Source of the DNA: Ochotona curzoniae
Taxonomy: Eukaryota > Chordata > Mammalia > Lagomorpha > Ochotonidae
Assembly (NCBI RefSeq): GCF_017591425.1
Contig: NW_024465777.1
Location: forward strand, 682,001 to 746,000
DNA: 64,000 nt
Direction of reading: 5' to 3'
The notes under the pieces were generated by a model, which did not search any database, was not told the origin of the DNA, and saw nothing but the letters and a program-made list of their open reading frames with translations. The translations under genes were made by a program, and so were the position numbers. Shown here in pieces: positions 45,701 to 56,225 of the stretch. The number at the start of each line of letters is the position of its first letter. The first letter of the stretch is position 1.

Positions 45701-48700
45701 CATCGTGCACCCGCAATATAACAACAATAATGTGGCCAAAGGGTGAGTGAGCTCCCAGCTGGACCGGGCTCCTGTGTTCTTCCCTCCATGACCACAGCTC
45801 ATCTAGTCCCTCACCTGTGTCTGGGTGGCTCAGCATTTTCTGGTGAGATCACAGCCAGGAGCAGAAACCTTACAAACCCAATACAGGACTTAGAGACTGT
45901 TGTCATGGAAACCACGGTGCACCCCCACAGGGAGCCTGTGGCCATAAAAAGTGAGATGCATGAGAAATGTCCAGAGTGACACCAGGTACAGCAGTGGTCA
46001 CCAAGTGTGGCCTGTTGGACTCCAGCACCAGTGTAACCTGGGAACTCTGTGAGTACAGTCAGACCTCTGGTGTCAGCCAGACACAGCCTCAAAGCCTGGG
46101 AGTCGATCCCAGAATAATGGCTTCCTTCTTAAAACTTATTCGTTGATTTTTATCTATTTAAAAATCAGAGAGAAATGTTCCATCTACTAATTCAATCCAA
46201 TTACCTACAAAAATTAAAGTTGTGCCAGTCAAGGCCAGAAAGCTAACAATCAGCCAGGATGTGTAAGCGGGAGGCAGAGTCCAGGCAACAGAGCCTCCAG
46301 CTGCTTCTGCAGGTGCACATGAAGAGGAAACTGGAATGGAGCAGCTGAGACTGGCACCTGGCACTGTGATGGGGGATGCAACCACTAACCAGTGAGCCAC
46401 CTGTCCCCCAGTAACTGTGTCACAGCCCTCCAGGCGTGTGAGCCCAGTGAGACCTTAAGTGAGAGCAGGGACATTAGAGAAACCAGGGACATTACCGTGA
46501 GAGGTACCAAAGACAGTTATAAAGCTTCTGGAAGCTTCTGGATTCTAAAAGTAGAAGAAAGTAGTACAAGGATGTCCAAGGCCACCAGGCTATACATGAC
46601 TTAACAAATTATTATTTAGCCATTATTTAAAAGAGTTATAGGGTGGTAGGGACACAGAGGGTCTCCATCCACTGGTTCAGTTCCCAAATTGCCACAGTGG
46701 ACAGAACCATGCCAGTCTAAAACCAGAAGCTACTTTCGTGTCTCCAATAGCGAGGCAGGAACTCAAGGACTTGGGCCGTCCTCCACTGCTTTCCCAGGTC
46801 ATAAGTAGGAAGCTGGATTAGAAGTGGAGCAGTCACATATTGAACCATTACCTGTATATGGTATCAGGATCACAGGCAGCGGCTTAGCCTAAAATACCAC
46901 AGTGCCAAATTTCCAACCAACTCCTTTGTTCCCACAGCTATGACATCGCCCTCCTCAAGCTGTCCAAATGTGCCGAGCTGACGGATGAGGTCCAGCTTGC
47001 CCGCCTCCCTCCTGCTGGCTACATCCTGCCCCATGGCACACAATGCTGTGTCACTGGCTGGGGCCGGCTCTCCAGTACGTGTTGACCAGGGAGCACGGCA
47101 GAGACAGGATCTGGGGGACAGAAACTGATGTTACATCAGGTCTGGTCTCGAGGGTTTTCTCATTAAAGCACCCAAACAATCAGGAGAGAATCCTGGAGTC
47201 TGTATCAGGAATATAGAGTACTTGATCATGGATGTAGAGGCTCACAGAACATGAGGATGGTGTAACTGGGAGACCCCTCAGCCCAGGAGAGCATGGGCCT
47301 CCGTGGCCCTCCCCAGGATCCTACCCTGCCCTCTGGGCCCTCATTGCTCTCTGTCTCTGCAGCTGGTGGACAACTGCCAAACAAGCTGCAGAAAGGGCTG
47401 CTGCCCGTGGTGGACTATGAACACTGCTCCCAGCGAGACTGGTGGGGCTCCACCGTGAAAGAGACCATGGTGTGCGCCGGCGGGGACGAAGTCTCTGGTT
47501 GTAATGTAAGTGACTCACTCTTCAATGCAGAGCTATTTTAGGAGGTAGAGAAGCTGTCTTCCATGGGAGCAGATTCTAGTGTCCCTGGGCTACATGCCTA
47601 GATGTGCAGGAGCTATCTTCTCTGCTGGTCACACGGGGGCTGCAGGCCCCAGGCAGCACCTAGAGGAAGTCAGCACAGCCCACACACCCTGACTCCTGAC
47701 CACCTCACAGGACCCCTCACCTGGGACCATCACTGTCCCTCCTCCTGCTCAGGCTTCCCCAGCAGCACAGCAGGGACACTCACACCACCACCTGGAGTCA
47801 CCCACTCTGGGCTCTGCAGGGATCCTCAACCACTGTGCTGTGGGAGCTGAGTCCTCCTAAGCAGCAGGGAAGGTGCTGCCAGCAGGGGGCGCTGGCGTCT
47901 CTCGGGGCTCCCTCTGTGCCAGGGACTGTGCTGAGGTCCTGTGTGGGTCCCTTCCTGCTCAGCAGCTGTGGTAGCACAGACCCTGGTCCTGGCCAGCTGA
48001 GGCCCTGAGGCTGGGGGAGGTGCAGCAGTGTGGGTGTGTCTGCAACCCCCAGGTCAGGGACAATTCCTTCTAGCTGAGACACAGCTTAGTTCCCACCCCT
48101 CTGACCATCACAGGGTGACTCTGGAGGACCCCTCAACTGCCCCGGAGAGGATGGTGAGTTGGAGGTCCATGGTGTGACCAGCTTTGTTTCTGGCTATGGC
48201 TGCAACTACCCGAAGAAGCCCACTGTGTTCACCCGCGTGTCAGCCTACATTCCCTGGATTAAGGAGGTGAGGGCTGCATAGCTAGGAGGGCTCCAGGCTA
48301 GGAACTCTCTGACATGGGGACTGGTCACAGGGTGGTAGGTCAGATGCTGGTGAGGGGCAGCAGGGAGCCCAGAGAGGCAGTAGGGGAGGAGCCTTGGGGA
48401 CATTCCCGAGGGGCCTGTGGATGTGTTCTGCTCTCTGTGGTTCAGAACTTCCCAGACTTTGGGTAGAGTTTTGCACTTCCTTATTAGTGAGGGTTTCTCA
48501 GTGCGTCCTCTGGTTGGTTCCTTTTTCGTCATAGAGGAGAGAGGGACACACCGCCACCTGGTGGAGGTGATGTGAAATGAGCAATTATGGTGAGGGATGG
48601 TGAGATTTGGGATGGGAAAAGCTGAAGACCTAGCATCTCAGAGGACAGGTGGTCACAGAGGGTTGATATTGCCCATGATAGCAGCAGTGACCACCTCAAG

Positions 48701-48964
48701 ATCATGTAAATGTGCACCAGGGACAGAGATGGAATCCTTGAATGATAGCTAATCCTGAACAGGGTAAGTATTGTGATCACCACTGCCATTAGAGAAAGAA
48801 ACCGAGGCTCAGAAAGGGAAGGTCATTCTCCCAAATCACACAATGGTCAGGCTGGGAACTGACCCTACTTCCCTTTGGCTGCAGAACCCATGATGCTAAC
48901 CAGAATGTTCTGTCCCCTCCCTGTTCATTTCCAGACGATTGAGAACAACCCATGCTCATGCTGA
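42712..48964 (+). CDS. CELA3: CELA3-type pancreatic elastase, copy 3 (8 exons, intact)
   Basis: Third tandem elastase 3 gene, 271 predicted residues. Coding exons: 42712-42751, 44016-44101, 45388-45485, 45614-45742, 46938-47074, 47363-47505, 48114-48266, 48935-48964. All junctions are GT-AG. Seen: signal peptide [25 protein letters not shown] activation site, TAAHC (His72), GYDIAL (Asp120, with Tyr instead of Asn before Asp), SGCN-GDSGGP (Ser214). Odd points: the C-x-x-C pair in the loop before Asp120, present in copies 1 and 2, is replaced by an Asn-rich NNNNVAKG; extra cysteines occur in DRCW and KCAEL; W-to-K in KPWQ as in copy 2. The tail TIENNPCSC is close in length to the human ending and starts TI like it. 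Intron 1 carries a SINE and intron 2 a solo LTR. Closest overall to copy 4 from exon 3 onward, but exon 2 matches copy 2. Confidence 0.92.
42865..43165 (+). mobile_element. C-type SINE in intron 1 of copy 3 only
   Basis: GGGGCCTGGAGAGGTAGCC head, CAAAGCTTTGGTCCC, CTCTCTCTGTCTGTATC and (TAA)n tail. Not present in intron 1 of copies 1 or 2, so it arrived after the copies split (copy 4 has lost this region). Confidence 0.65.
43730..43935 (-). mobile_element. C-type SINE, truncated, in intron 1 of copy 3
   Basis: Same insertion as 25290-25640 in copy 2, cut short before the head. Confidence 0.55.
44160..44474 (-). mobile_element. Solo LTR in intron 2 of copy 3
   Basis: Bounded by TGTG and CACA and flanked by a perfect 6-base duplication GTTGCA (44154-44159 and 44475-44480). 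On the minus strand it has GGGTATAAATGC (near 44259-44270) and an AATAAG signal. Copies 2 and 4 have the uninterrupted site (copy 4: CACTGATTGCAAGGC). Six-base duplications are typical of class II (betaretrovirus-like) elements. Confidence 0.8.
46125..46425 (-). mobile_element. C-type SINE in intron 4 of copy 3
   Basis: TTCGTTGATTTTTATCTATTT start, GAGCAGCTGAGACTGGCACC and ACCAGTGAGCCACCTGTCCCC end; shared site with all copies. Confidence 0.65.
46610..46920 (-). mobile_element. Second SINE in intron 4 of copy 3
   Basis: AGAGTTATAGGGTGGTAGGGACAC start and TACTTTCGTGTCTCCAATAGC body. Present in copy 4 (62770) but not in copies 1 and 2. Confidence 0.65.
47661..48113 (+). other. Hyperconserved 3' part of intron 6, copy 3
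   Basis: Counterpart of 8021-8477, with the best version of the CTCF-like motif at 47879-47895. Confidence 0.7.
47879..47895 (+). promoter_or_regulatory. CTCF-like motif, intron 6 of copy 3
   Basis: CCAGCAGGGGGCGCTGG matches the core consensus CCASYAGRGGGCRS at every position. It is forward-oriented and faces the minus-strand motif in intron 7 (48551-48564). Confidence 0.5.
48551..48564 (-). promoter_or_regulatory. CTCF-like motif, intron 7 of copy 3, reverse orientation
   Basis: The minus strand reads CCACCAGGTGGCGG, a full match to CCASYAGRKGGCRS. Copies 1 (8886-8899) and 2 (30164-30177) have variants at the same place. Confidence 0.45.
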
Positions 48965-48982
48965 TCCTACATGTTTATAAAG

Positions 48983-48988
48983 AATAAA
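48983..48988 (+). promoter_or_regulatory. Poly(A) signal of CELA3 copy 3
   Basis: AATAAA in the shared TTTATAAAGAATAAA ending, 18 bases after the TGA stop at 48962-48964. Confidence 0.8.
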
Positions 48989-48989
48989 A

Positions 48990-49510
48990 ATCTCTCAGCA
49001 AGTCCCATGTTGGGTCTCTTTCCTCCATTGCCTCTTCCCCTCTGGCCTCTTCCTGAGATCTGAGAGCTGATGTGCAGAGATGAGACCAGAGTCAGCCTCT
49101 CATGTGAGGACAAGAAAATCCTGGGGCCCAGGGAGAAGGAGTCATGATGGGATGACCACCCTCTCGGATTTTCTGGGACTAGGGGTTCTCAGATTCAGGA
49201 CTTAACTGAGGAAATTGAGGCAATCTGAGGATAATTGGGACACACTGGTTCCCCAGGATGGAGTCCCCAGAGAGCAGTGGCTTTTCCATGCAGGCACAGC
49301 ACACAGTGACACCTGCAGAGAACCTGAACCTGCCCACTCTCAGGAGGCTCATGGTGGAGTGGAAGGACCAGGGGTTTCTGTGTCCACTGCCTGGCAGAAG
49401 GAGGGCTGTGGTCATTCATTCATTCAGTATCATTCATTCCTTATTTCAGAGGAGGGCTCCGAGAGGCAGGGAGATGTGGGTCATGCTCGGAAGTGGTTTA
49501 TTATTTAAAG
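48990..49510 (+). repeat. Duplicated 3' flank of CELA3 copy 3
   Basis: Same block as 9339-9840, ending with the same CATTCATTCAGTATCATTCATTCC stretch seen near 9775-9802. Confidence 0.7.
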
Positions 49511-49514
49511 AGAA

Positions 49515-49770
49515 ATAGCACTGGCTTGGTATATCAGGTAAAGCCTCTGTATGAGTTGTTGGCATCCTATATTGGCACTAGTTCAAGCCCTAGCTTCTCC
49601 ACTTCCAGTCTACTCTGTAGAGATGGCCTGGGAAAACTGCGGACAATGGCCCAACTCCTTGGGCCCTGCTCTCACCTGGGAGATATGGGAGAATTTTCCC
49701 ACTCCAGGATATGTAATAGAATATCTTCACTCTCCCCTAAAGACATGTGTGGCAGGTGGCTAGCTTTGAC
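49515..49770 (+). mobile_element. C-type SINE
   Basis: GCACTGGCTTGGTATATCAGG head, GCTTCTCCACTTCCAGTCTAC body; tail degraded. Confidence 0.5.
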
Positions 49771-50035
49771 CAGGGTGAAGCATGAAGACACCTGGTGATG
49801 AGCAAGCTCTCATTGTGACTCCATGCTGATCAGCCAGGGCTCAGAGTGAGGAAACACTGACCAAAAACTCCTCCAGCTCCTGACAAGATTCAAGTTCCGC
49901 TGTCCTCACCATCAGGATTTTAAGCATTGTCTGTTGTAGGGATTGGACCTACCCTATCTCAAGGATACAGTGGGTTTGGTTTTCTCCTGGCCCTCCATCT
50001 GGTATATGGTGATCACTTATTCAAATGCCCACACA
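49770..50035. other. Intergenic, no gene recognised
   Basis: Short stretch between two SINEs without recognised content. Confidence 0.35.
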
Positions 50036-50350
50036 GAACACAGTGCATTGTTGTGGTCTTTAGAACAAGCCAGGCTGGCATAACAATGTGGGCAGCACTT
50101 CACATCACAGATGCTCCACTTCCCATCCAGCTCCTTGCTTGTGGTCTGGGAAAGCAGTTACGGATGGCTCAAGGTGTTAGGACTCAGCACAGGCATGGAT
50201 GACCTAGAGGCAGCTCCAGGCTCCTGGTTTCAGATTAGCTCAGCTCTGGCCATTGCTACCATTTGCAAAGTGAACCAGTGGATAGAATGGTTTCTGTCTC
50301 TTCCTCTCTCACTCTAAATCTGTCTTGCAAATAAAACTTAAATAATATTT
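50035..50350 (+). mobile_element. C-type SINE
   Basis: ATGCTCCACTTCCCATCCAGC, GGAAAGCAGTTACGGATGGC and TCTTGCAAATAAAAC tail. Confidence 0.65.
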
Positions 50351-50369
50351 TCAACAAGCCTGACCTCAT

Positions 50370-50995
50370 GCTGAGTGTTTGGTTCTCCCATTTGATTCTT
50401 CCCTGTGACCTTAGTTCCTGATGTCTCTCCTTGTAGCTTTGTCTTTGGCTCATTGTTGCCAGTGTATGTCCCTTATATGACAACACCAGTTGTCTGTCCC
50501 TGCCCTGCTGATGGACACTCAGAGCAGGGTCCTTCTCCTGTGATTACAAAGAGTACTACATCCATGTGCTTGACACGTGTCCAGGTGCACCTGCGTGGGA
50601 GTTTCCCTAGAGACTGTCCTAAGTGCTGTGGTGGCTGAGTGGGAGGCGTGCTCACTCTCATCTTACCAGTGGCCACCTTGCTCTCCATGGGACAGCGCCA
50701 ACAGCACTTCTCAGAAGTCCCTGCTTCTTCTGTCATCACCCACTGCTACCTTCCACAGCTTATTTTCTAAGATCACTTTTGAGGTCTCAGTCTCCCCCAT
50801 ATAAAGCCCTGCTCCAGCCATGACTCCCACTCTGAGTCTTACCAAAGCCAAGAACAAGTCAGCAAGGACTGGAGGAGGGCAGGACAGGTACACAGGCAGA
50901 ACAGACTTCAGCATCATGAGCAGGATGGGTGGGGCTCTGGAACACACATACCTTGGTCCTTGCTACCAAGGTGCACACAGTGATCAAGGCACAGC
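50370..50995 (+). repeat. Distal duplicated flank, copy 3 side
   Basis: Counterpart of 12035-12665 at about the same distance downstream of copy 3 as that block is of copy 1. This links the 3' side of copy 3 to copy 1 rather than to copy 2. Confidence 0.6.
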
Positions 50996-50999
50996 AGGG

Positions 51000-51595
51000 C
51001 TGTAAAGGCTGAGTGTCCACTTCTTCCTGAGGGCCAGGAAGGGCCCTTTGAGCATTGTCCATAACAGCTTCAGGATGACACATGGGATTAGTGGGCAGGT
51101 GGTGGACCCCAGGATACACCCCTCCAGCCTCAGGAGAGGCCTGCAAACAGCTGTGACCCTTCTCACCACACATGGGCAGGCAGCCAACAGGCAAGAAATC
51201 TGAGCAAACACCACCAACAATTTCATCAGCAATTAAATTTTAGTTTTTAAAAAATCTTCAAGACTATACAAAATTTTTTACGTAAAATCTAGACACCAAT
51301 TCTTTTTTTTTAAACTGCTGTCACGGGCATCAAGGTTCTGCTCTTGATCCCAAATCACAGAAAACCAACACCTTTTGACACAGCACAATGTCATTTGCTC
51401 AGTTTCCTTCTTAAATTGATAGAGACCATTGCTTCTATGCATCCTTTTTAATCACAGAATGTCAACAACTTAATTCTCATTCAGAAAATATTGAAGTATC
51501 ATTCATTCACTCCTTTAATCCATAGAGTCAACAGTTCCCCCCCCCCCCAAGGACATTATTAGTGCCCACATTTTAGAGACTTCTGCCTTAGGAAA
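51000..51595. other. Intergenic, no gene recognised
   Basis: Includes a pure C run of about 10 at 51537-51548 and T-rich stretches; no gene. Confidence 0.35.
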
Positions 51596-51599
51596 TATT

Positions 51600-52620
51600 T
51601 TTAAATTTAATTTTGTTTGTTTGAAAGGCAGAGTCAGAGAGAGAGGGTGAGACAGAGGGAGAGAGAAATCTTCCATCTGCTGGTTCACCATCCATTGGCC
51701 ATAATGGTCAGGGTTAGCCAGGCTGCAGTCAGGAACCGGAAAATCCATCTAGGTCTGCCACATTCAGGTCCCTTACTCCTTAAGGGTGACAAGACCCAGC
51801 TACTCAGACTGTCCTCCACTGCCTTCCCAGCTGCATCAGGAAGGAGTTAGATCAGAAGTGGAGCAGCCAGGACTCCACCCAGTATACTATCATGTGATCT
51901 GGTACCTTATAAGGCAACTTTAACACTGCAACACAACCTCAGCCCAGCATATTCTGATATATTTCTTATCTATTTCTTTTTCATTTGAGTGACTGTGAGA
52001 AACTGAGACAGCTGGCACTCTCATCCACTGGTACAATCCCAAAATGCCTGCAGTGGCCAGCACTGGGCTGGGTTGAAAGAGGGGGTTTGACTCAACCCAG
52101 ATCTTTCACATGGGTGATAGGAACCCAGTCTCTTGACAGTGCCCGGCTGGTACCCAGGTCTGCATTGGCAGCATGCCGGAGTCAGGAGCTGGAGCTAATT
52201 ATGGAAGGTGGGAACTATAGATGTGGGACACAGGTGGGAGAGCGTCTGCCCTCAGGTGCCATCATCAGAGAGAGAGAGAGAGAGAGAGAGAAAGTGAAAG
52301 AGAGGTGGATATACTTGTTGACATGTAGCATGACAGAGAAAGTTGAAAAAGAGGCGAGATACACAGACAGAAAGAGGTATTTCATGTGTTGGTTCACTCT
52401 CCAAAAGGCCACAAGAACTGGGACTGGGCCACCCTGAAGCCAGGAGACGAGAACTGAATCCCCATCTCCCACATGGTTGGCAACAGCCCAGGCTTTAGGC
52501 CAGTCTTCGCTCATTTCCCAAACACATCAACAGGGAGCTAGATTGGATGTGAAACTGGCACCCAAATGAGATGGCATCACAAGTGATGGCCTTACCCACT
52601 ATGCCAACCTGCCAGCCCCT
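51600..52620 (-). mobile_element. Cluster of three C-type SINEs
   Basis: Three minus-oriented copies in a row: 51600-51950 (TTGTTTGAAAGGCAGAG start), 51955-52290 (with (GA)n at 52266-52291 from a neighbouring tail) and 52290-52620 (GGTTCACTCTCCAAAAGGCC body, ATGCCAACCTGCCAGCCCC end). Confidence 0.6.
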
Positions 52621-54090
52621 AATTTTGGAAAACTGTTAAACTTCTTCCTGCAACAAGCCTTCCCCTTCCCTGGGGATCACTGCTTCTTTCTGTTCCCATG
52701 CTTACTTCCCTAGTGGGGAATGTCCATTTAAGTCTTCAGTTATCAGGCTAGTTGCAGACTGAGCTCCCTAACATTACCTGGCTCCCATTGACAGCATGCC
52801 TTGGAGCACAGGGCAGTATTGGTGTTCCTGAATGACGTGTTCACAGACACGAACAAAATGGAAGATTCTACTCCTCCTCTAGCTGGAACCAGCACTCTGC
52901 TCTCAGGGTCTTGTGACTCAGACACACCCAGTTTATGTGTTTCTTCCTCCTGGAAGCCTTACCAGAGCTTTTTCTCCTGATGTTCCATGTAGCTGAGAAT
53001 ATTCTCATTTTTCAGGACCACTCTTCCATATTTGTTTCTAAAATTGGTGGTATTTGTAGTTTTTAGAGTGAGTGTTACCAATCTGGGACTGCTGCTGTTT
53101 GCTTCACCTGCTCATAAACAGTGAAGTTCCCAACGTGATGCATGTTGCACTACCTGGCAGGGTGGATCTGAAGGGACCACTGTGCACAATCTATGAATGT
53201 TTGAGAAGTTCTGAAGGCCTCCCGATGCAGGCTCCCATCCTCCTGGAGGTGAGGCTGTAACGGACATGTCAATGCCTTGCTAACCTTTGAAATTCATAAC
53301 CCTTCAGGGGGTAAACTGCACTGCTGCTCTAGGGGTGAGGCAGCCTGCCTAGGCCTCCACAGCTCTGCAGAGCCAGAATTCACACCGAGCCTGGCTCTGT
53401 TGGTTCCACTGCTCATGTTTTGACCAGAGCAGGGGGTGCCTGGTAACATCACCTGGAGCTCTGATAGAAAACGTGTAAAGAACACTGTTAGTCTATGAAC
53501 AGCTTCCTGTGGAGGTACCAGGCCCAAGTGGCCAAGAAACATCAGGAACTTAAAGCAAGGTGCCTGAGAAGCATCAGAGAAAATGATTGCTTGACCCAAG
53601 TCACAATTGCCTGTAGCATCACCTGCTCCCTCCCAAGGACACGTTTGCAGTCAGAGCACCTGCAGTGCGCACTCTGATACGGGACACAGTGTCCCCAGTG
53701 GCATCTCAGCCAGCGTGTCAAACACCTGCCTCTCTTTTCTGGGTTATCTCCTCTCTCTCTATTCCTCAAGTCCTTCACTCGCCCTCACATCAACTCCTTT
53801 ATTATCCATTCTACTAACATGAACCAAGCTTCATCTCCATGTCAGCACATAGGAGCACATCTCCAACACTCCTCTGGACCACCAGGAAGAGCTGGTGGTG
53901 AGAACTTTCCTTAGAACAAACAGCAGTGAGGGTCATGGCTCACACTCGCCCCCTGCTGCTCATCTGAGATGCTACATGCTGGCCTGGAGGGCACCAGGGC
54001 CACTGTGGGAAGAAACCTCTTGGGTCCTACCCTGTAACTGAGGCTGGCAGCTCCACCTGGGGGATTCTGAGTCGGTGTCTTGTCAGAAAG
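52620..54090. other. Intergenic, probably unique sequence
   Basis: No recognised repeat or gene. A CTCF-like motif is at 53946-53959. Frames at 53294-53599 and 53542-53778 on the minus strand lack any homology I know. Confidence 0.4.
53946..53959 (-). promoter_or_regulatory. CTCF-like motif between copies 3 and 4
   Basis: The minus strand reads GCAGCAGGGGGCGA, matching the CTCF core apart from the first base. It lies in apparently unique sequence between the SINE cluster and the LINE mosaic. Confidence 0.35.
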
Positions 54091-55330
54091 GTTAAACCAA
54101 CATGCAATAATATGTTCATAGCAGCACGATCAGTAATTGCAAAAACATGGAAGCAACCGAAATGCCCATCAGTGGAAGACTGCATAAGAAAGCTATGGTT
54201 CATTTACTCCATGGAATACTGCTCATCTATTAAAAAAAAAAATGCAGCTATTTGTTGCCAAATGGGCATAACTGGAAGCCATAATGCTAAAAATGAAATA
54301 AGTTCTTCCACAGTAAAGAAAAGCTAAAAGAATTTGCCTCTTTCAAGCCTGCCCTACAAATGAAATTTCAAGATGTTCTCTTGACAGAGAAGAGGAATTA
54401 GCACCTACCAAAACCAAAGGCAAACGGGAAGAACATCCCAGTAAAATGACAACAGAAGACTAAATCAATAAACAACCCATTTCTAAAATGACAGGACCAA
54501 AGTTCCACTCATGTGTATTTAACTCTGAATGTAAATGGCTTAAGCTCAACCAAACATCATAGATTAGTAGACTGGATTTTAAAAAAAAAAACAAAACCCA
54601 TCTGTTTCTTGTCTAGAAGAGACACACTTCAACAAAGATCAGTGGAAACTATATCACATGGTTTTTTGTTGTTTTCTGTTGGTTTCATCTCTTCAAAACA
54701 CTTTCTTCTGATTAAATCATTCAATGACTCATAGATCATAGAGTAGCATCATTTTCTTCAAGAAGGTTCTTGATTTTCATTTCTTCAGCTACACGTTAGT
54801 CATTTAATAGCATGTTGTTAACTTCTTGGTGTTGTTAATTTCTTGTTTCATCCTGATGTTGATTTTGTTTTGTGGCTCTTCATTTAAGGGGAATGTATAG
54901 TAGTTGTGTAATGGAGACTGTTATATCTAGTAACATGTCATTTAACTTCATGGCATTGTAAATTTCTATTTTTCTTTTTATTATTGATTTTGTATCATGA
55001 CTTTTCATTTGAGGGGATGTACAGTAGTTATGTAATGGAGACTAACATCCAGATGTGAGAATGCAGTGTGGTATGCATTTCTGTTTCCAAACAAAGATGG
55101 ACTTACAATGAAACTGCTTACTCTATCTTGACAACAGGATTCTGGACTCTCTGCCATTGTCCATGCCTGCAATGATGGACATATAACTGAGTATGAAGAA
55201 CTATATGTTAGTCATGATATAAAGGAACTGGGGTAGGGGGAGGGAATTGGGGAGGAGATAAGGGAATATGGAACAGTATCATAAAATGATAGCAATAATA
55301 ATAAAATGTAAAAAAAGAAGTTAAAAAAAT
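54090..55330. mobile_element. LINE-1 mosaic
   Basis: Plus-strand pieces resemble LINE-1: ATGTTCATAGCAGCAC...CCATGGAATACTGCTC (54105-54230) and a segment reading TLNVNGLSS (54515-54545). 54700-55000 resembles the antisense of LINE-1 second-frame sequence, and 55020-55330 a 3' end with GGAATTGGGGAGGAGATAAG and an AATAATAATAAAATG tail. There is no intact frame; orientation is mixed. Confidence 0.5.
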
Positions 55331-55890
55331 AAGCAGTGGGGAATTTTTTCACATGCACATTTTTCTTATTTCGATTCAAGAGAGCTTGATTGCCATGTGT
55401 CGTGGTGAATTTTGCTTTTGGTCAACCCTGTTGGGAGTTCTGTGCCCATCCTGAATCTTGTTTCCCAATTTTTCTTCTGATGAGGAAAATTTTTCTTCAT
55501 CACTAAATACACTTTTAAATCAGCTTTCCTTTCTGCACATTCTGGAACTCCCATAACTTATATTTGGCCTTTGAATGGTGTCTCTTAATTCTTGAATACT
55601 TTTTTAGCTTGACCCAGCTCTACTTCCACTTTTTGATTGTTTCTCCATTGTCACAAGAAATATTTTGCAATTCTAAGATTCTTTCTGCTGCCTCCTACAT
55701 TCTCTTATTGGGACTTTTCACTGAATTGATAATTTGCTCTACCATGTCCTTCATTTCCAACAATTCAGCTTGATTTTGTTTCAGTGTTGCTATTCAGTGT
55801 TGCTATTCGCACACTCCTTAAATTCTTTAAACATCTGTATGTGTCTCTCATTGTTGATAAGAAGCTTTGTAATACGTTTTCTGAATTTTT
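55330..55890 (-). mobile_element. LINE-1-like antisense segment
   Basis: GGGAGTTCTGTGCCCATCCTG...GGAACTCCCATAACTTATATTTGG...CTTGAATACTTTTTTAGC is the type of T-rich antisense text seen in mammalian LINE-1 remnants. Low certainty on the subfamily. Confidence 0.35.
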
Positions 55891-56225
55891 TTTCAAGATT
55901 GCTTTTTATTATAAAGTCAAATATACAGAGAGCAGGAGAGAAAGAGAGAGAGAGAGAGAGAGAGATGTCTCATCTTCCAGCTCACTCTCCACATGACCGC
56001 AATGGCCGGAGCTGAGCTGATCTGAAGCCAGAAGCCAGGAGCCTCTACCAGGTCTTTCACACAGGTGCAAAGTCCCAAGGCTTTGTGTCGTCCTCAACTG
56101 CTTTCCCCCGCCACAAGCAGGGAGCTGGATGGGAAACAGGGCTGCTGGGTTTAGAACCGGTACCCATACGGGATCCTGGTACATGCAAGGCTAGAACGTA
56201 AACCGCTAAACTATAACCCCAAGCC
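55890..56225 (-). mobile_element. C-type SINE with (GA)n, inside LINE-like sequence
   Basis: TTTCAAGATTGCTTTTTATTAT start, (GA)n at 55941-55966, GGAGCCTCTACCAGGTC, GGGTTTAGAACCGGTACCCATACGGG head; well preserved. Confidence 0.75.

Noticed and set aside
47798..48082. A minus-strand frame of about 94 codons, nearly the same at 29431-29715 and 47798-48082
   Set aside because: It lies in the hyperconserved intron 6 block, so its recurrence follows from DNA conservation. Copy 1 lacks the start, copy 3 would need GTG, and the composition resembles no protein.
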